Of a stretch of 59,258 nucleotides of DNA, positions 10,594 to 19,894 are shown piece by piece (the first letter of the stretch is position 1; each line of letters begins with the position of its first letter). Under the pieces are notes generated by a model, which saw only the letters and a list, made by a program, of their open reading frames with translations, had not been told where the DNA came from and made no database searches. Both the position numbers and the translations under genes were made by a program. Origin of the DNA: Phytomonas francai (taxonomy: Eukaryota; Euglenozoa; Kinetoplastea; Trypanosomatida; Trypanosomatidae); assembly GCA_001766655.1 (NCBI GenBank), contig MJCC01000016.1, positions 138,556 to 197,813 of the forward strand, read 5' to 3'.

Positions 10594-11882
10594 TCCCTCT
10601 CTTTAGTCAAAAAAAAATTAAAAATTTGTGAGGCTATGCCTTGAAGATGCACACAGTTTAAAGGAAAAAACAAGATTTTAAGGTATTGCATTTCAAAATG
10701 GGTAAAAAGTATATCAAACTTGAAGAAAAAAATATCACTTGGTGCATCTTGAAAAGTAAAATATCAATATGTGATACCCGTCTGTCATTATAGATGATAA
10801 AGTCCTTTGAAACGTTCGTTTCTGGACACATCTTCGTAGCTCCATAAAGCAGCATCCTTTTATAGAGAAAAACAGAGACATGCAGCCTATTTCCTAGCTA
10901 GAGGCAACATTTCTGGCCCAGCCGCACTAACTTATCGAAGCCTCACCAGTAGGAGCTATGCCTAATGAGGTAGGACAGACAGAATTATAGCTAATAAATG
11001 CTGTTGTTGCTTTCTTAGATCCAGAGATTAGTCGAAAGAATAATCTATCTTTAAGAACCTTGATTTAAGGAATTTTAACAAGATCCCGGACTTCTTTGGA
11101 TTACATAATGGAATGTGTCCGTACACTGACCCAAATGAAGATATTCTTGCTTGTAATGTTCGATGTGCATACTTTAGTACCCCATAAAATAATGACGAAC
11201 AAGAAGCGAGCCGAAAGAAACAGGGTTACTAATTATTCGCTCCCCGTATTCCGCCACGTCTTACGAGGATGCGCTGTTAGCCCACAATATGTAGCGATTT
11301 CACTTTTAAAAGTGGCACCAGCTCATTGACAAAAAAACTCGGCGAGTTTTCAACTTCACTCAAACCCCCACCCAGTCTTCAATTTATCCCAGAGCAAAAG
11401 CAGCAAAGACCACTGTACCAAAGAATACATTTACCCAACAGCACAGTGAAAACTTACATCCTACAACCAAACGAAAAGAGCAAGCCCATGTAGCGCAATG
11501 TGAAAGCACCTACACAGGGGGGGGGGGAAGTATTCCCACTGAAATATTCTGCCAACAATACTAAAGTGACATGGACTTCATCGCATCACAGTGGATCCGC
11601 CAAACACGCAGGAACCCGTACGACTTTCCTGGTCAGTGCCGATGCCGGAGGCCACTCTGAGGGTCGGCACTGTCACCTGAACAAAAAAGACGCCTTCCCT
11701 CAGGTGAAGAGTGGGAGGGATACAGAACCACCACCAGAGTTGGTTAGGGTTAGGGAACATCACAAAATAAAATTTAGCAAACCAACAAGACAATGTAATA
11801 GGCCTTCCAAACTTGCATAAACACTGTGGTGCAAAATACCCTTTCCAACCAATTCTGGGAGAAGAATTTACTCGAAGACACA
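10594..11882. other. Intergenic region with two TTAGGG units
   Basis: No gene that I can support. It contains an 11-base G run at 11517-11527 and two consecutive TTAGGG units near 11743-11755. The sequence at 11340-11880 has a higher GC content than the AT-rich flanks and may include decayed coding sequence. It is the 5' region of the plus-strand MGCSS frame that follows. Confidence 0.45.
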
Positions 11883-12140
11883 ATGGGCTGCTCCTCGCCT
11901 CGCACGGAAGCAAAATATAAGATTCAAATGAATTCCTGTAAAAAGCCACAACGCCGTGCAGATCAACAAACGCGGAAGCCCTTAGTCTAGAAATATCACT
12001 TCAAGGACCCTATCTGTCGTCTCCACAGAAGCCTCAGATCAATCCAAGACGATGTACTACTTTGCCATAAGAATTCCTCTATTGAGGTTGTTGTGGCACT
12101 TCATCGTGAGATTGAAAGCAAATTCATGGTACTTGCTTGA
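11883..12140 (+). pseudogene. Acylation-motif small protein with in-frame TAG
   Basis: A plus-strand frame of 85 codons opens with ATG and MGCSSPRTEAKYKIQ, a textbook N-myristoylation (Gly2) plus palmitoylation (Cys3) start. It ends at TGA 12138-12140 with VALHREIESKFMVLA. Codon 36 (11988-11990) is TAG, after which the frame continues without interruption (KYHFKDPICRLHRS and so on). Orientation is opposite to all flanking intact genes. Either it is a recently inactivated small membrane-anchored protein, or the TAG is read through, or the base is wrong. I do not recognise a family beyond the motif. Its lack of other lesions over 85 codons is what makes it notable. Confidence 0.5.
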
Positions 12141-12667
12141 AAGTTAGTCGATGGCAGAAAACTTTGAAAAGTGGAATGAAATCAATTCTAGGTGGGTGTT
12201 TGATTATGTCAGATGCAAGAATAGATAAAAGGGGATAATCGATTCAAACACAGCCTAATTGAGCTATGACCTTTTTTATAGTTTTAATGAAACGATCGTT
12301 TAGAAAGAGAAAGGGAAATTTCGGATTTTACCTTAAATACATATTTTTTTGAAAAATGGTGGAAAGAACTGCATGCTTAAAACACATCGTGCTTCTATAT
12401 AAAACTTTTGAGTTATTCGAATAAAAAAATCCGAAAAATAGAGAGAAATAGATTTGTTTCATTTTGAACCCACCTGGACAGCAAAAAAAAAAATTCTATT
12501 TTTATTAAACATAGGAATTAATACAATTACTGGAAGAAAAGAGCCAAATGACTTAGCACCATAAGAAAAAAAGAAAACACTAATAGTGGAGGCCAACAAA
12601 CCGAATTCAATCCTACCATATTTGAGTTTCCTTGCTTTCACTTAGTATTTGATTACTTTTGTTTAGA
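12141..12667. other. Intergenic spacer
   Basis: AT-rich sequence between the convergent plus-strand MGCSS frame and the minus-strand phosphatase-like gene. No gene seen. Confidence 0.5.
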
Positions 12668-14512
12668 TCAAATATGCCTGTGTGGTTCCCGTCGTAGCAC
12701 CCCACAACATGGCGCACTAAGGCTGGGAGGTGTCTTTGGTACACTACTGCTCAGGTTATCGGAAGCAATCGACGTGTTCACCTTCGACAATACGGCAGTC
12801 CCTGTGGAATGACCTCTACGGGTAGGCTGAAATGAAATAGACTCGTTGCCCTTTCTTTTAATGCATCGTGGACTTAAGTCCCTTTGAGAAGGAGATACAG
12901 GCTTTGAGCATGGGCTTCGGGACTTTGTGAGGACCTGTGGAACGCGAGCGCTGGGTGAATAGCGGCGGGTAACCACTGGCTGAGTGTTTGTCGACATCTG
13001 GGAGCCTTCCGCTGGCTTTGCAGGCGAAGATAACACTGCTCTTTGAGGCGCAATAGATACATAGTCCGACGATGCAGAACGAACAATTGTGGTGGGGATT
13101 CGCATCCCTAAACTAGCCGCTGACAAAAATCCATTTTGTCTTGATGGGCTGAGGTTGCTGATTGTCTGTGTAAGCCCTCGGTTGGATGTGCTGGTATCTG
13201 CAGACAATGTCGAATTGCTCGGAGAAGCCCGAGATAAGGGCACTGAAAGATGCTTCACTCGCGACACTTTGGTCTGCGTGGTATTTTGAATAGGAAGAGG
13301 AGATCCCTTTCGGTAAACATGTTTGGGTGTAAGTTTCGCATACGGTGAATGATGTAATGGTGTACCGTTTTTTGGCGGAGCCAACCGCTCATAGTTGGGA
13401 AAGCTTGAAGATGATGCAACAGTTGAAATATGAGAAGGTTCCTCAAATCCTGGTATGGCTTGACCATACTTTCCTGCATCACAGCCGCTTCTCAAGAAAG
13501 AAAATTGCTTGCTATTAGAGCGTGTGAAATTCTGTGTCGTAGTCGCGGCAGAGTAGGATATACCGTTGCTTTTATTCTCTTTAGATCCCAGCCCAAATAC
13601 TTCCTGGCCCTTGGGACAAGGCGTGGGATTTGATTCCAATTTACGAGTGCATGGAGACGTACTACGGCTCATTATACTGAGAGATCGTTCCCCAGACCTC
13701 AGAGCAATCAGGCCTCGCGAACCGAGGAAATTATCCAAAGAGGTATCAGCGTATGGGTCTAAATGACAAACAGACTTTGCATTCGCTGCTGAAATCTTTT
13801 CGACTCCATCAAGATTTTTCCTGTGAACATTATCTACAAATGACACATGTAGTTTTTTCCTTTCGTTGTGTATGCAAGTTCCTAAATCAATCTTCGCCGT
13901 GTATTCGCGGTAGAGCTCATTTAATTGCTGTTCTTGGAAGCAGAGGCCGTTCAAAAAGGTGTTGCGTAGCATCCACTGATCATTATCTAGCCCAAACTCA
14001 CTGTCATCTACCTCTTTATCGAATATATCAGAATCAATATGGTGTCGTTTGGAAAACAAACGCAATTGTCGAAGGAAATGTGGCTTAATCAGCATATCAG
14101 GATGAGACATGTGCAAAAATAAGAGTGCACTTTCAAGCCTCCAACTGTATTTGATCATTAAGTATGCCGTGACTAATGTAGGGCTACGAGATATTCCATA
14201 GTAACTGTGGACCAGAACACAATTTCCAGAATCTACAGCCTCATCAATGAACTTTAGTGCGAGATTGATGTTATCGTCACTAGGGTCAAATAGTATCGTG
14301 GTACAGACAGAACCAGAAATATCTTTCCACGGAAACGAAATGTATTTAAATTCTGGATCACCTGTAAATAGATTGTCAATCTCATCACCTGCACAATTAA
14401 CGATATGAGTAATTTTATTCATGCTAAGAAATTCCCTATCCTCTGCTGCGGTTGCATTGCCAATGAAAATTCCATCTTTTACACGAACGGCAACTAATTC
14501 TAACTCCCCCAT
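12668..14512 (-). CDS. Dual-specificity phosphatase-like pseudoenzyme
   Basis: About 614 residues. The N-terminal 170 residues form a DSP domain: VKDGIFIGNATAAEDREFL, then ITHIVNCAG, then YISFPWKDI. The PTP signature reads VLVHSYYGISRSPTLV where active enzymes have HCx5R. The nucleophilic Cys is Ser, so the domain should bind but not hydrolyse phosphoprotein, like STYX-type pseudophosphatases. The Arg of the P-loop is kept. The long C-terminal part is Ser/Pro/Thr-rich, basic and probably disordered, with repeated RS/SP-type sites. The frame extends upstream to 14566 but has no ATG there. The first ATG is at 14512 (MGELELVAV), preceded on the coding strand by TTTTCTTCAG, which suits a spliced-leader acceptor. 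Stop TGA. Confidence 0.82.
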   Translation of the reverse strand: MGELELVAVRVKDGIFIGNATAAEDREFLSMNKITHIVNCAGDEIDNLFTGDPEFKYISFPWKDISGSVCTTILFDPSDDNINLALKFIDEAVDSGNCVLVHSYYGISRSPTLVTAYLMIKYSWRLESALLFLHMSHPDMLIKPHFLRQLRLFSKRHHIDSDIFDKEVDDSEFGLDNDQWMLRNTFLNGLCFQEQQLNELYREYTAKIDLGTCIHNERKKLHVSFVDNVHRKNLDGVEKISAANAKSVCHLDPYADTSLDNFLGSRGLIALRSGERSLSIMSRSTSPCTRKLESNPTPCPKGQEVFGLGSKENKSNGISYSAATTTQNFTRSNSKQFSFLRSGCDAGKYGQAIPGFEEPSHISTVASSSSFPNYERLAPPKNGTPLHHSPYAKLTPKHVYRKGSPLPIQNTTQTKVSRVKHLSVPLSRASPSNSTLSADTSTSNRGLTQTISNLSPSRQNGFLSAASLGMRIPTTIVRSASSDYVSIAPQRAVLSSPAKPAEGSQMSTNTQPVVTRRYSPSARVPQVLTKSRSPCSKPVSPSQRDLSPRCIKRKGNESISFQPTRRGHSTGTAVLSKVNTSIASDNLSSSVPKTPPSLSAPCCGVLRREPHRHI

Positions 14513-14784
14513 ACTTGCAGAAGCTGCTGTATGAAATTCTGAAGAAAATGTAAATAACTGGCACAAAGAGTGGCTTCCTTCTACGAGTCTTTTTAATTTT
14601 TCTCTACTGATAAAACAGGGGAAAGGGGGGAAGAAAATAGAAACTTTAACAAGTTTGCATCAATTTCACCAGGGAAAAAGCTGAAGGAGTCTCAAAGAGC
14701 TTTCACAATATAAATATCGATCTTATTATTTAAATATTAACCTGATAATTAAGTCTTATTTGATGCTAAGTCGGAAAATATAGT

Positions 14785-16782
14785 TTAAATCATTTTCTTA
14801 TTACTTTGATTTTTCCCCTTACTCACCTTATGATGATTATCCTTTCCAATATCTTCACAAGCATGATTGCCTCTCCCTTGAGCCTTGACAATCGATCCAT
14901 CCTCATTTTCTTCCTTCATGTTCTTTGTTTGAGGGCCTTTTGCTTTAGGATCCTCCACATAGTCATTCATATAGAAGTAATTACCAGATGCCTTTTGCTC
15001 ACGATCCTTCACAGAATCAAGCTTGTTAATACGTGGGCGAAAATTCGTAGGATCCCGACGGAAAGTAATACTTAGATTTTTTAGGAATTTGTTCATCCCC
15101 TCTAGGAGTCCACATGGGGTATTAGCAGTGCAATTAACTGCTGGCGTTCCGTCGTATACAATGACTCTATCAGCAAGATAGGTAGCCATAACAAAATCAT
15201 GCTCAACAATGAAAGCAGTTCGCTTACTGTGTAAAATAAAGCGCTTGATAACGCGAGAGGCAATAATACGCTGATCGGAGTCTAAGTATGCACTAGGTTC
15301 ATCAATCAGGTAAATATTAGCTGGTGTACCAAGTGCAATGCATAAACCTATACGTTGTAGCTGGCCTCCGGAAAGATTTTGTACCTCCTGATCAAGGAGC
15401 TCCTCAATAGTCAATGGCTTAAGGACATTTGCCTGAAACTGGGGATGAATAAACATATCGTAGATCTTTGTCTGCAAAAGATCACGAACAGTACCCTCGA
15501 ACTTAGGAGCTATCTTCTGGGGTTTATAGCTAATGGATAGCTGAGGGACCTCTGCTTCATTATCCGGTTGGATATGCCCGGCGAGCATCCGTATAAATGT
15601 TGTCTTCCCACAGCCGTTTTCACCCAATAAGACAATAATCTCAGAATCAGAAAAGCTTCCCGATTGTATGTTCAGCGAGAAAGAGCCCAAATTTTTAGTC
15701 ATCGAAGGATACTCCATCGTGGAATGACGTTTCTTAATTCCTTCCTCAACATTATCGGATATATTAAAAGTCAGACTTTCATCTCGGAATCGCAGATTCT
15801 CTGTAGGGACAAAGCCATCCAAAAAGATGTTAATACCTTCACGAACACCATATGGCATTGTTACCACACCATAGATACTAGGGACACCGTAAAGAACACA
15901 AATGAAATCAGACATGTAATCTAAAATAGACAAGTCATGCTCAACTACGATGACATAGTTTGTCTCGGTTAACATGGAACGGATAACTTGGGCCGCGGTG
16001 AGTCGCTGTCTAACATCAAGATAACTTGAAGGTTCATCAAACATATAGACAGCTGCTTTTTGTGCGCATAACATTGCAATAGTGAAGCGTTGAAGTTCAC
16101 CCCCAGAAAGCTTATCAAGAGACCTATCGGCAATGTTCCTTAGTTCCAAAATATTCATTAACTCATCCCTTATATTTCTTTCATCAGCCTTTTTTAGAAG
16201 CTCTCCAACGATGCCTTTGCTAACTTTTGGAATTTTGTCGACGTATTGTGGCTTAAGAAGCACACGAAACTCGCCGTCTAGAAGATTCTGAAAGTATGCT
16301 TGGTGTTCAGAACCTCGAAAATACTTTAGGATTTCATCCCAACCCGGTTCATTATTATAGCGGCCCAAATTAGGCTTTACCTTCCCCTTTAAAATTGACA
16401 AAGCAGTCGACTTACCGGTTCCATTAGCACCAACCAAACCCAAAACTTGACCGGGACGTGGTAACGGAAGACGGTGAAGCTTGAAACTATTTGGACCATA
16501 CCTATGAACCGTATCCTTACTTAAATTTGAAGGCAAATTAATAATACGAATTGCATCATAGGGACACTTTTTCACACAAAGAGCACATCCAATGCAAAGC
16601 TCTTCCGAAATTTTAGAAATGGTACTCTGGTGTGTGACTTCAATGCATAGCTTCCCTTGTAAGACAACAGGGCAACATTTGTGGCACTCCAAGTTGCATT
16701 TCCGTGGCTTACAACGGTCGGCATTAACGACAGCGATTCGCGTTAGGCTGCGTTGCTCCTCAGTTTGTCTGCGTGGTGGCAT
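14785..16782 (-). CDS. ABCE1/RLI1 ribosome recycling factor
   Basis: 665-residue soluble twin-ATPase that splits ribosomal subunits after termination and is an essential Fe-S client. Two ferredoxin-like 4Fe-4S motifs occupy the N-terminus ([16 protein letters not shown] and [16 protein letters not shown]). NBD1 has Walker [10 protein letters not shown], signature LSGGELQRF and Walker [16 protein letters not shown]2 has [19 protein letters not shown] and [12 protein letters not shown]. The hinge is recognisable around [18 protein letters not shown]. The C-terminus carries an unusual charged Lys/Asn-rich extension of about 70 residues ([11 protein letters not shown] at the end) beyond the conserved core. 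The ATG at 16782 lies just before the first Cys motif. Stop TAA. Confidence 0.95.
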   Translation of the reverse strand: MPPRRQTEEQRSLTRIAVVNADRCKPRKCNLECHKCCPVVLQGKLCIEVTHQSTISKISEELCIGCALCVKKCPYDAIRIINLPSNLSKDTVHRYGPNSFKLHRLPLPRPGQVLGLVGANGTGKSTALSILKGKVKPNLGRYNNEPGWDEILKYFRGSEHQAYFQNLLDGEFRVLLKPQYVDKIPKVSKGIVGELLKKADERNIRDELMNILELRNIADRSLDKLSGGELQRFTIAMLCAQKAAVYMFDEPSSYLDVRQRLTAAQVIRSMLTETNYVIVVEHDLSILDYMSDFICVLYGVPSIYGVVTMPYGVREGINIFLDGFVPTENLRFRDESLTFNISDNVEEGIKKRHSTMEYPSMTKNLGSFSLNIQSGSFSDSEIIVLLGENGCGKTTFIRMLAGHIQPDNEAEVPQLSISYKPQKIAPKFEGTVRDLLQTKIYDMFIHPQFQANVLKPLTIEELLDQEVQNLSGGQLQRIGLCIALGTPANIYLIDEPSAYLDSDQRIIASRVIKRFILHSKRTAFIVEHDFVMATYLADRVIVYDGTPAVNCTANTPCGLLEGMNKFLKNLSITFRRDPTNFRPRINKLDSVKDREQKASGNYFYMNDYVEDPKAKGPQTKNMKEENEDGSIVKAQGRGNHACEDIGKDNHHKVSKGKNQSNKKMI

Positions 16783-17271
16783 TTCAACTGTGCATTAACT
16801 TAATCAAATTCGATTGCTTTGAAAATTTCAAAAACGAGGATACACAATCACACTAACTAATCTTTCAAAAGAATAATAACACAAAAAAAGATAAAGATTC
16901 ATAAAAGAGGAAATGTTCCCAAATAAAATTCTTGTCACGTCTTTTTTTATATAAACATAAAAACTAATTAGGATTAAATCAAGGTTTCAAACCGATATAT
17001 ATATATATATATATTTATTTATTTATTTATTTGCATTTGTATCTATATGTATATTTATATATCTTAGGAGATGCGATAAATTATATGTGCCTATCGCTAT
17101 ATAAGCTAGACTTTTCTTTCCATTTTTTTTCAAATATTGAGCTCACGTTTTAATCCAAATGAAATTTATTAAAACAACTTAAATAGTAAGCAACACATTA
17201 GCAAAGGCTAGTGTGTTAGTGTAGACAGTCCTATTTATAGATTTATGTCTACTATCATTGGTTATAAATAT
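16783..17271. other. Intergenic spacer with TA/TTTA microsatellite
   Basis: AT-rich spacer holding a (TA)n followed by (TTTA)n tract at about 16998-17032. The minus-strand sequence near 16890-16920 has a pyrimidine-rich patch that may serve the ABCE1 5' region. No gene. Confidence 0.5.
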
Positions 17272-18456
17272 TTAGCTTTCAACCTGCTTTACTTCATTCT
17301 TTTCATCGTCCTTCTCTTTCTCGCTATCATACGGTATATTTGACAATGCCTTGAAAGTTATATGCCAAAGCATAAATGTTAGCATTGCAATAAGAAGACA
17401 TATAAAGCAGCCTAAAACATAGCGCCAATCTTTCTTCGACCCAAAGACATTCCAGGAAGGTATTACCAAAAGGAAAAAGGCGTTTATCGGCTGTGTAAGC
17501 ATACTTGTTATAGCCGCCACACTTGGTGAATATGAGTTTAGGTAGGCAAACACAATATGACGTATATAAAAACCCATAACATAGACCATCATATAAATAG
17601 CATTATTTTTGCATATACCCACACAATGAAGGCTTTTGATGAAATTGTCCCAGGATTCCCTGGGAGATGCGCATTGTCCAAAAAATGGTGAAAAATCAAC
17701 TGGAAAGTACAGAATGCAGAGAAAAAACTGTATTGTTGTTTCACAGGAAAGCATTACCAATTTGGATGTCAAAGAAGAAGCTTGATCCTTAAATTCATAA
17801 GTGAAGCGACCTTGTAGAACGTTGTATAATGGAAATAATGCAGTACCCAAAAGGTAAATAAGTATCCAAGGCGGTTTGAAATAAGTCTCTTTACCTGTCT
17901 TATCGAGGATTTGGGGTATTACTGCGAGCGCAACCCCTCCGATAATAAACGCAAGAACAACAAGCAATAATGGATTAAATTTTGGCTGACTGGAGGGGTA
18001 AAAAAAAAATGCCAATATGAAAGTCCATATTGGACCTGTAGATATTAAAGCAGATTGTAGAATTTGTGGAACGTGAACGGTTGAATATGATGCGGTTAGA
18101 CCAGTAAGGGAATCAAATGCTCCAATCAAAAACAAAAGAGAAACACCTTTTCTGTTTACCCAAAAGAAATAATTTTCCACCTTTCGATAGCGAATCCAGT
18201 TGTACAAAAAATGAATAACCACTGTAAAAAGGAAAAGAATACACCATAAAAGAGAAGCAATAAACATTAAAGAATAGTTTCGCTTTATACCTGGAGCAAA
18301 CGACCAAATCCAAAAATTCATACCGAAGAAAAGCATCACCGTCCCCACATAGAGAGATAATACAAGAAGTGCTGCAGCCAAGGCCCTCATTGGATTTCTT
18401 CGGCATTCATCGGAAAGTCTCCTTAGGTTGGCTTTTAGAATATGATACTGCCTCAT
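17272..18456 (-). CDS. SLC35F-family (DUF914) solute carrier
   Basis: 394-residue multispan membrane protein with about ten hydrophobic segments, starting around residue 24 (MRALAAALLVLSLYVGTVML). Domain content fits the drug/metabolite transporter superfamily, near SLC35F1/F2 or the related DUF914/CRT-like carriers: the HVPQILQSALISTGPIWTF segment and PPWILIYLLGTALFPLYNVL resemble the repeat helices. The C-terminus is a charged cytosolic tail (YDSEKEKDDEKNEVKQVES). Substrate cannot be told from sequence. ATG at 18456, TAA stop. Same strand as neighbours. Confidence 0.7.
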   Translation of the reverse strand: MRQYHILKANLRRLSDECRRNPMRALAAALLVLSLYVGTVMLFFGMNFWIWSFAPGIKRNYSLMFIASLLWCILFLFTVVIHFLYNWIRYRKVENYFFWVNRKGVSLLFLIGAFDSLTGLTASYSTVHVPQILQSALISTGPIWTFILAFFFYPSSQPKFNPLLLVVLAFIIGGVALAVIPQILDKTGKETYFKPPWILIYLLGTALFPLYNVLQGRFTYEFKDQASSLTSKLVMLSCETTIQFFLCILYFPVDFSPFFGQCASPRESWDNFIKSLHCVGICKNNAIYMMVYVMGFYIRHIVFAYLNSYSPSVAAITSMLTQPINAFFLLVIPSWNVFGSKKDWRYVLGCFICLLIAMLTFMLWHITFKALSNIPYDSEKEKDDEKNEVKQVES

Positions 18457-18682
18457 ATGTTCCTTTTGTAAATTTAAATTACTACCGTGTCAAGAAAAGA
18501 AATTCTAATATTATCGGGATAATAAATTGGACCTGAAATGACATAAATCATTACATTCATTGTTCCAATACACTTATACGTGCTGTTGTGATAGATCTAT
18601 TTAAAAAAAATATCAGCAATTATATGAAAAAAGAGGGAAATAATTGGATTGATTTCATATAAAATGCATAAAAGAAATTCTA

Positions 18683-19198
18683 TTAGACCAAAATATCGCA
18701 TGCAGATATACTACTAATAAACATTCTGTAATTCACTCGGTCCTTCTTAAGCAACCCTACCCTTTCAAGACGTAGTTTCATTTCAGTTGCCTCACGAGAA
18801 CACAACTGATCCCCTTTTCCTGACATCAACGCATTAAACACTGAGTAACTAACATACCCTGTCCCATTAGGGTCGAATGGAGTGAATACTTCCTCCAAAT
18901 TAACGCAATCGTTAAGCTGGGCTGCCGATAATGAGAGCATGGATAGGTTTTTTAGTTTCGCTGACAATACGTAGTATTGTTCAAACGCTAATTGTTCCAT
19001 TTGATCGAATTGGCACTCAGCTAAAAGATCATTAAAGTCTTTCTCTGTCATCTTAGGGACTGTAGAAATAAAAAGCTCCCTCAACATGTTCACATGCACA
19101 AACCCATCACCTCCAGTGTCAAGAAGCATGAAAAAATCTTTCAGTTCGGCGACACTTTCATGATTTTCAGGGGATAATTTTGAAAAGAGTGAGTTCAT
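18683..19198 (-). CDS. EF-hand (calmodulin-like) protein, degenerate loops
   Basis: 171-residue protein of the calmodulin/centrin/light-chain type. An EF-hand-like loop occurs near residue 28 (DTGGDGFVHVNM) and another near residue 109 (DPNGTGYVSYSVF). Both lack the acidic residue at loop position 12, so calcium binding is doubtful and a structural light-chain role is possible. Immediately before the ATG at 19198 the coding strand reads TTCTTTATTTTCTCTTAG, a near-perfect splice acceptor only three bases from the start, which fits trans-splicing and fixes the start. Stop TAA. Confidence 0.72.
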   Translation of the reverse strand: MNSLFSKLSPENHESVAELKDFFMLLDTGGDGFVHVNMLRELFISTVPKMTEKDFNDLLAECQFDQMEQLAFEQYYVLSAKLKNLSMLSLSAAQLNDCVNLEEVFTPFDPNGTGYVSYSVFNALMSGKGDQLCSREATEMKLRLERVGLLKKDRVNYRMFISSISACDILV

Positions 19199-19597
19199 AG
19201 CCTAAGAGAAAATAAAGAATAACAACAAGTGGCATAAAAAACTAAAAAGCAGTAATACTCCAGATAAAAGGGAAAATTTAACCAAACTGTCTCAGGAAAA
19301 TGAGACTCAGCTCTCCATATAAGTAACCCGTTTTCCAAAATAATAGTTATTGTATAAATAATAATGACTCTTAAAGCCTTAAAAATTAAACCAGGAATCA
19401 ACGCTCATATAAATATCCTAGCCCTTTCCCCTCCAATTCTGGGTAACACTAACCAACTTATGGAGGGAGATGTAGGCAGGCAAGTAATATGAAAACATAA
19501 TATAAATCGCTTTTTATAGAGGTTCTATAGATTTTCACAATATAAACTATGAAACAAGTCAACAAAAAAGTAATTTTCTGAAAATAAAACATACAAG

Positions 19598-19894
19598 TTA
19601 GAATCTTACGCTTAGATATACTTCTTTTGGAAGCGAAACAGGCTTCGGTACATCTTTCCCGATATTAACCTGAGAAATACGCCCTATAAAACCCACAAAC
19701 GTTAATAAAAACAGAGCATAGCTAGAAACGTCATACAATGTAGCGAAAAACTGATCCCTCGTTCCTTTATGCTAAAATATTCAAACTAGCTTAATCACAA
19801 AGCTCTCCTGAAAGCACATTCACACATTTTTAAAAACATCTCCCATCTGAGGCGTGAGATTTTGAAGCTCATCACGTGAAAATCCACTTTTGTG
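19598..19894 (-). CDS. Small membrane protein fragment, possibly with a 54-nt intron
   Basis: Two protein-like segments in the same orientation. The first (19826-19894) reads GFSRDELQNLTPQMGDVFKN. The second (19598-19771) reads HKGTRDQFFATLYDVSSYAL, then a transmembrane helix (FLLTFVGFIGRI), then VPKPVSLPKEVYLS, ending at TAA. Between them 54 nt (19772-19825) begin GTGTGA and end TTTTAG, so removing them joins the segments in phase. No start codon is found for the first segment; a TGA sits just upstream, so a further 5' exon would be needed. Alternatively this is a broken gene. Length and style suggest a small mitochondrial inner-membrane subunit, but I do not recognise it. Confidence 0.4.

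Noticed and set aside
11500..11949. Overlapping frames on both strands near 11.5-11.9 kb
   Set aside because: Neither product shows family motifs, and the composition does not favour one strand.
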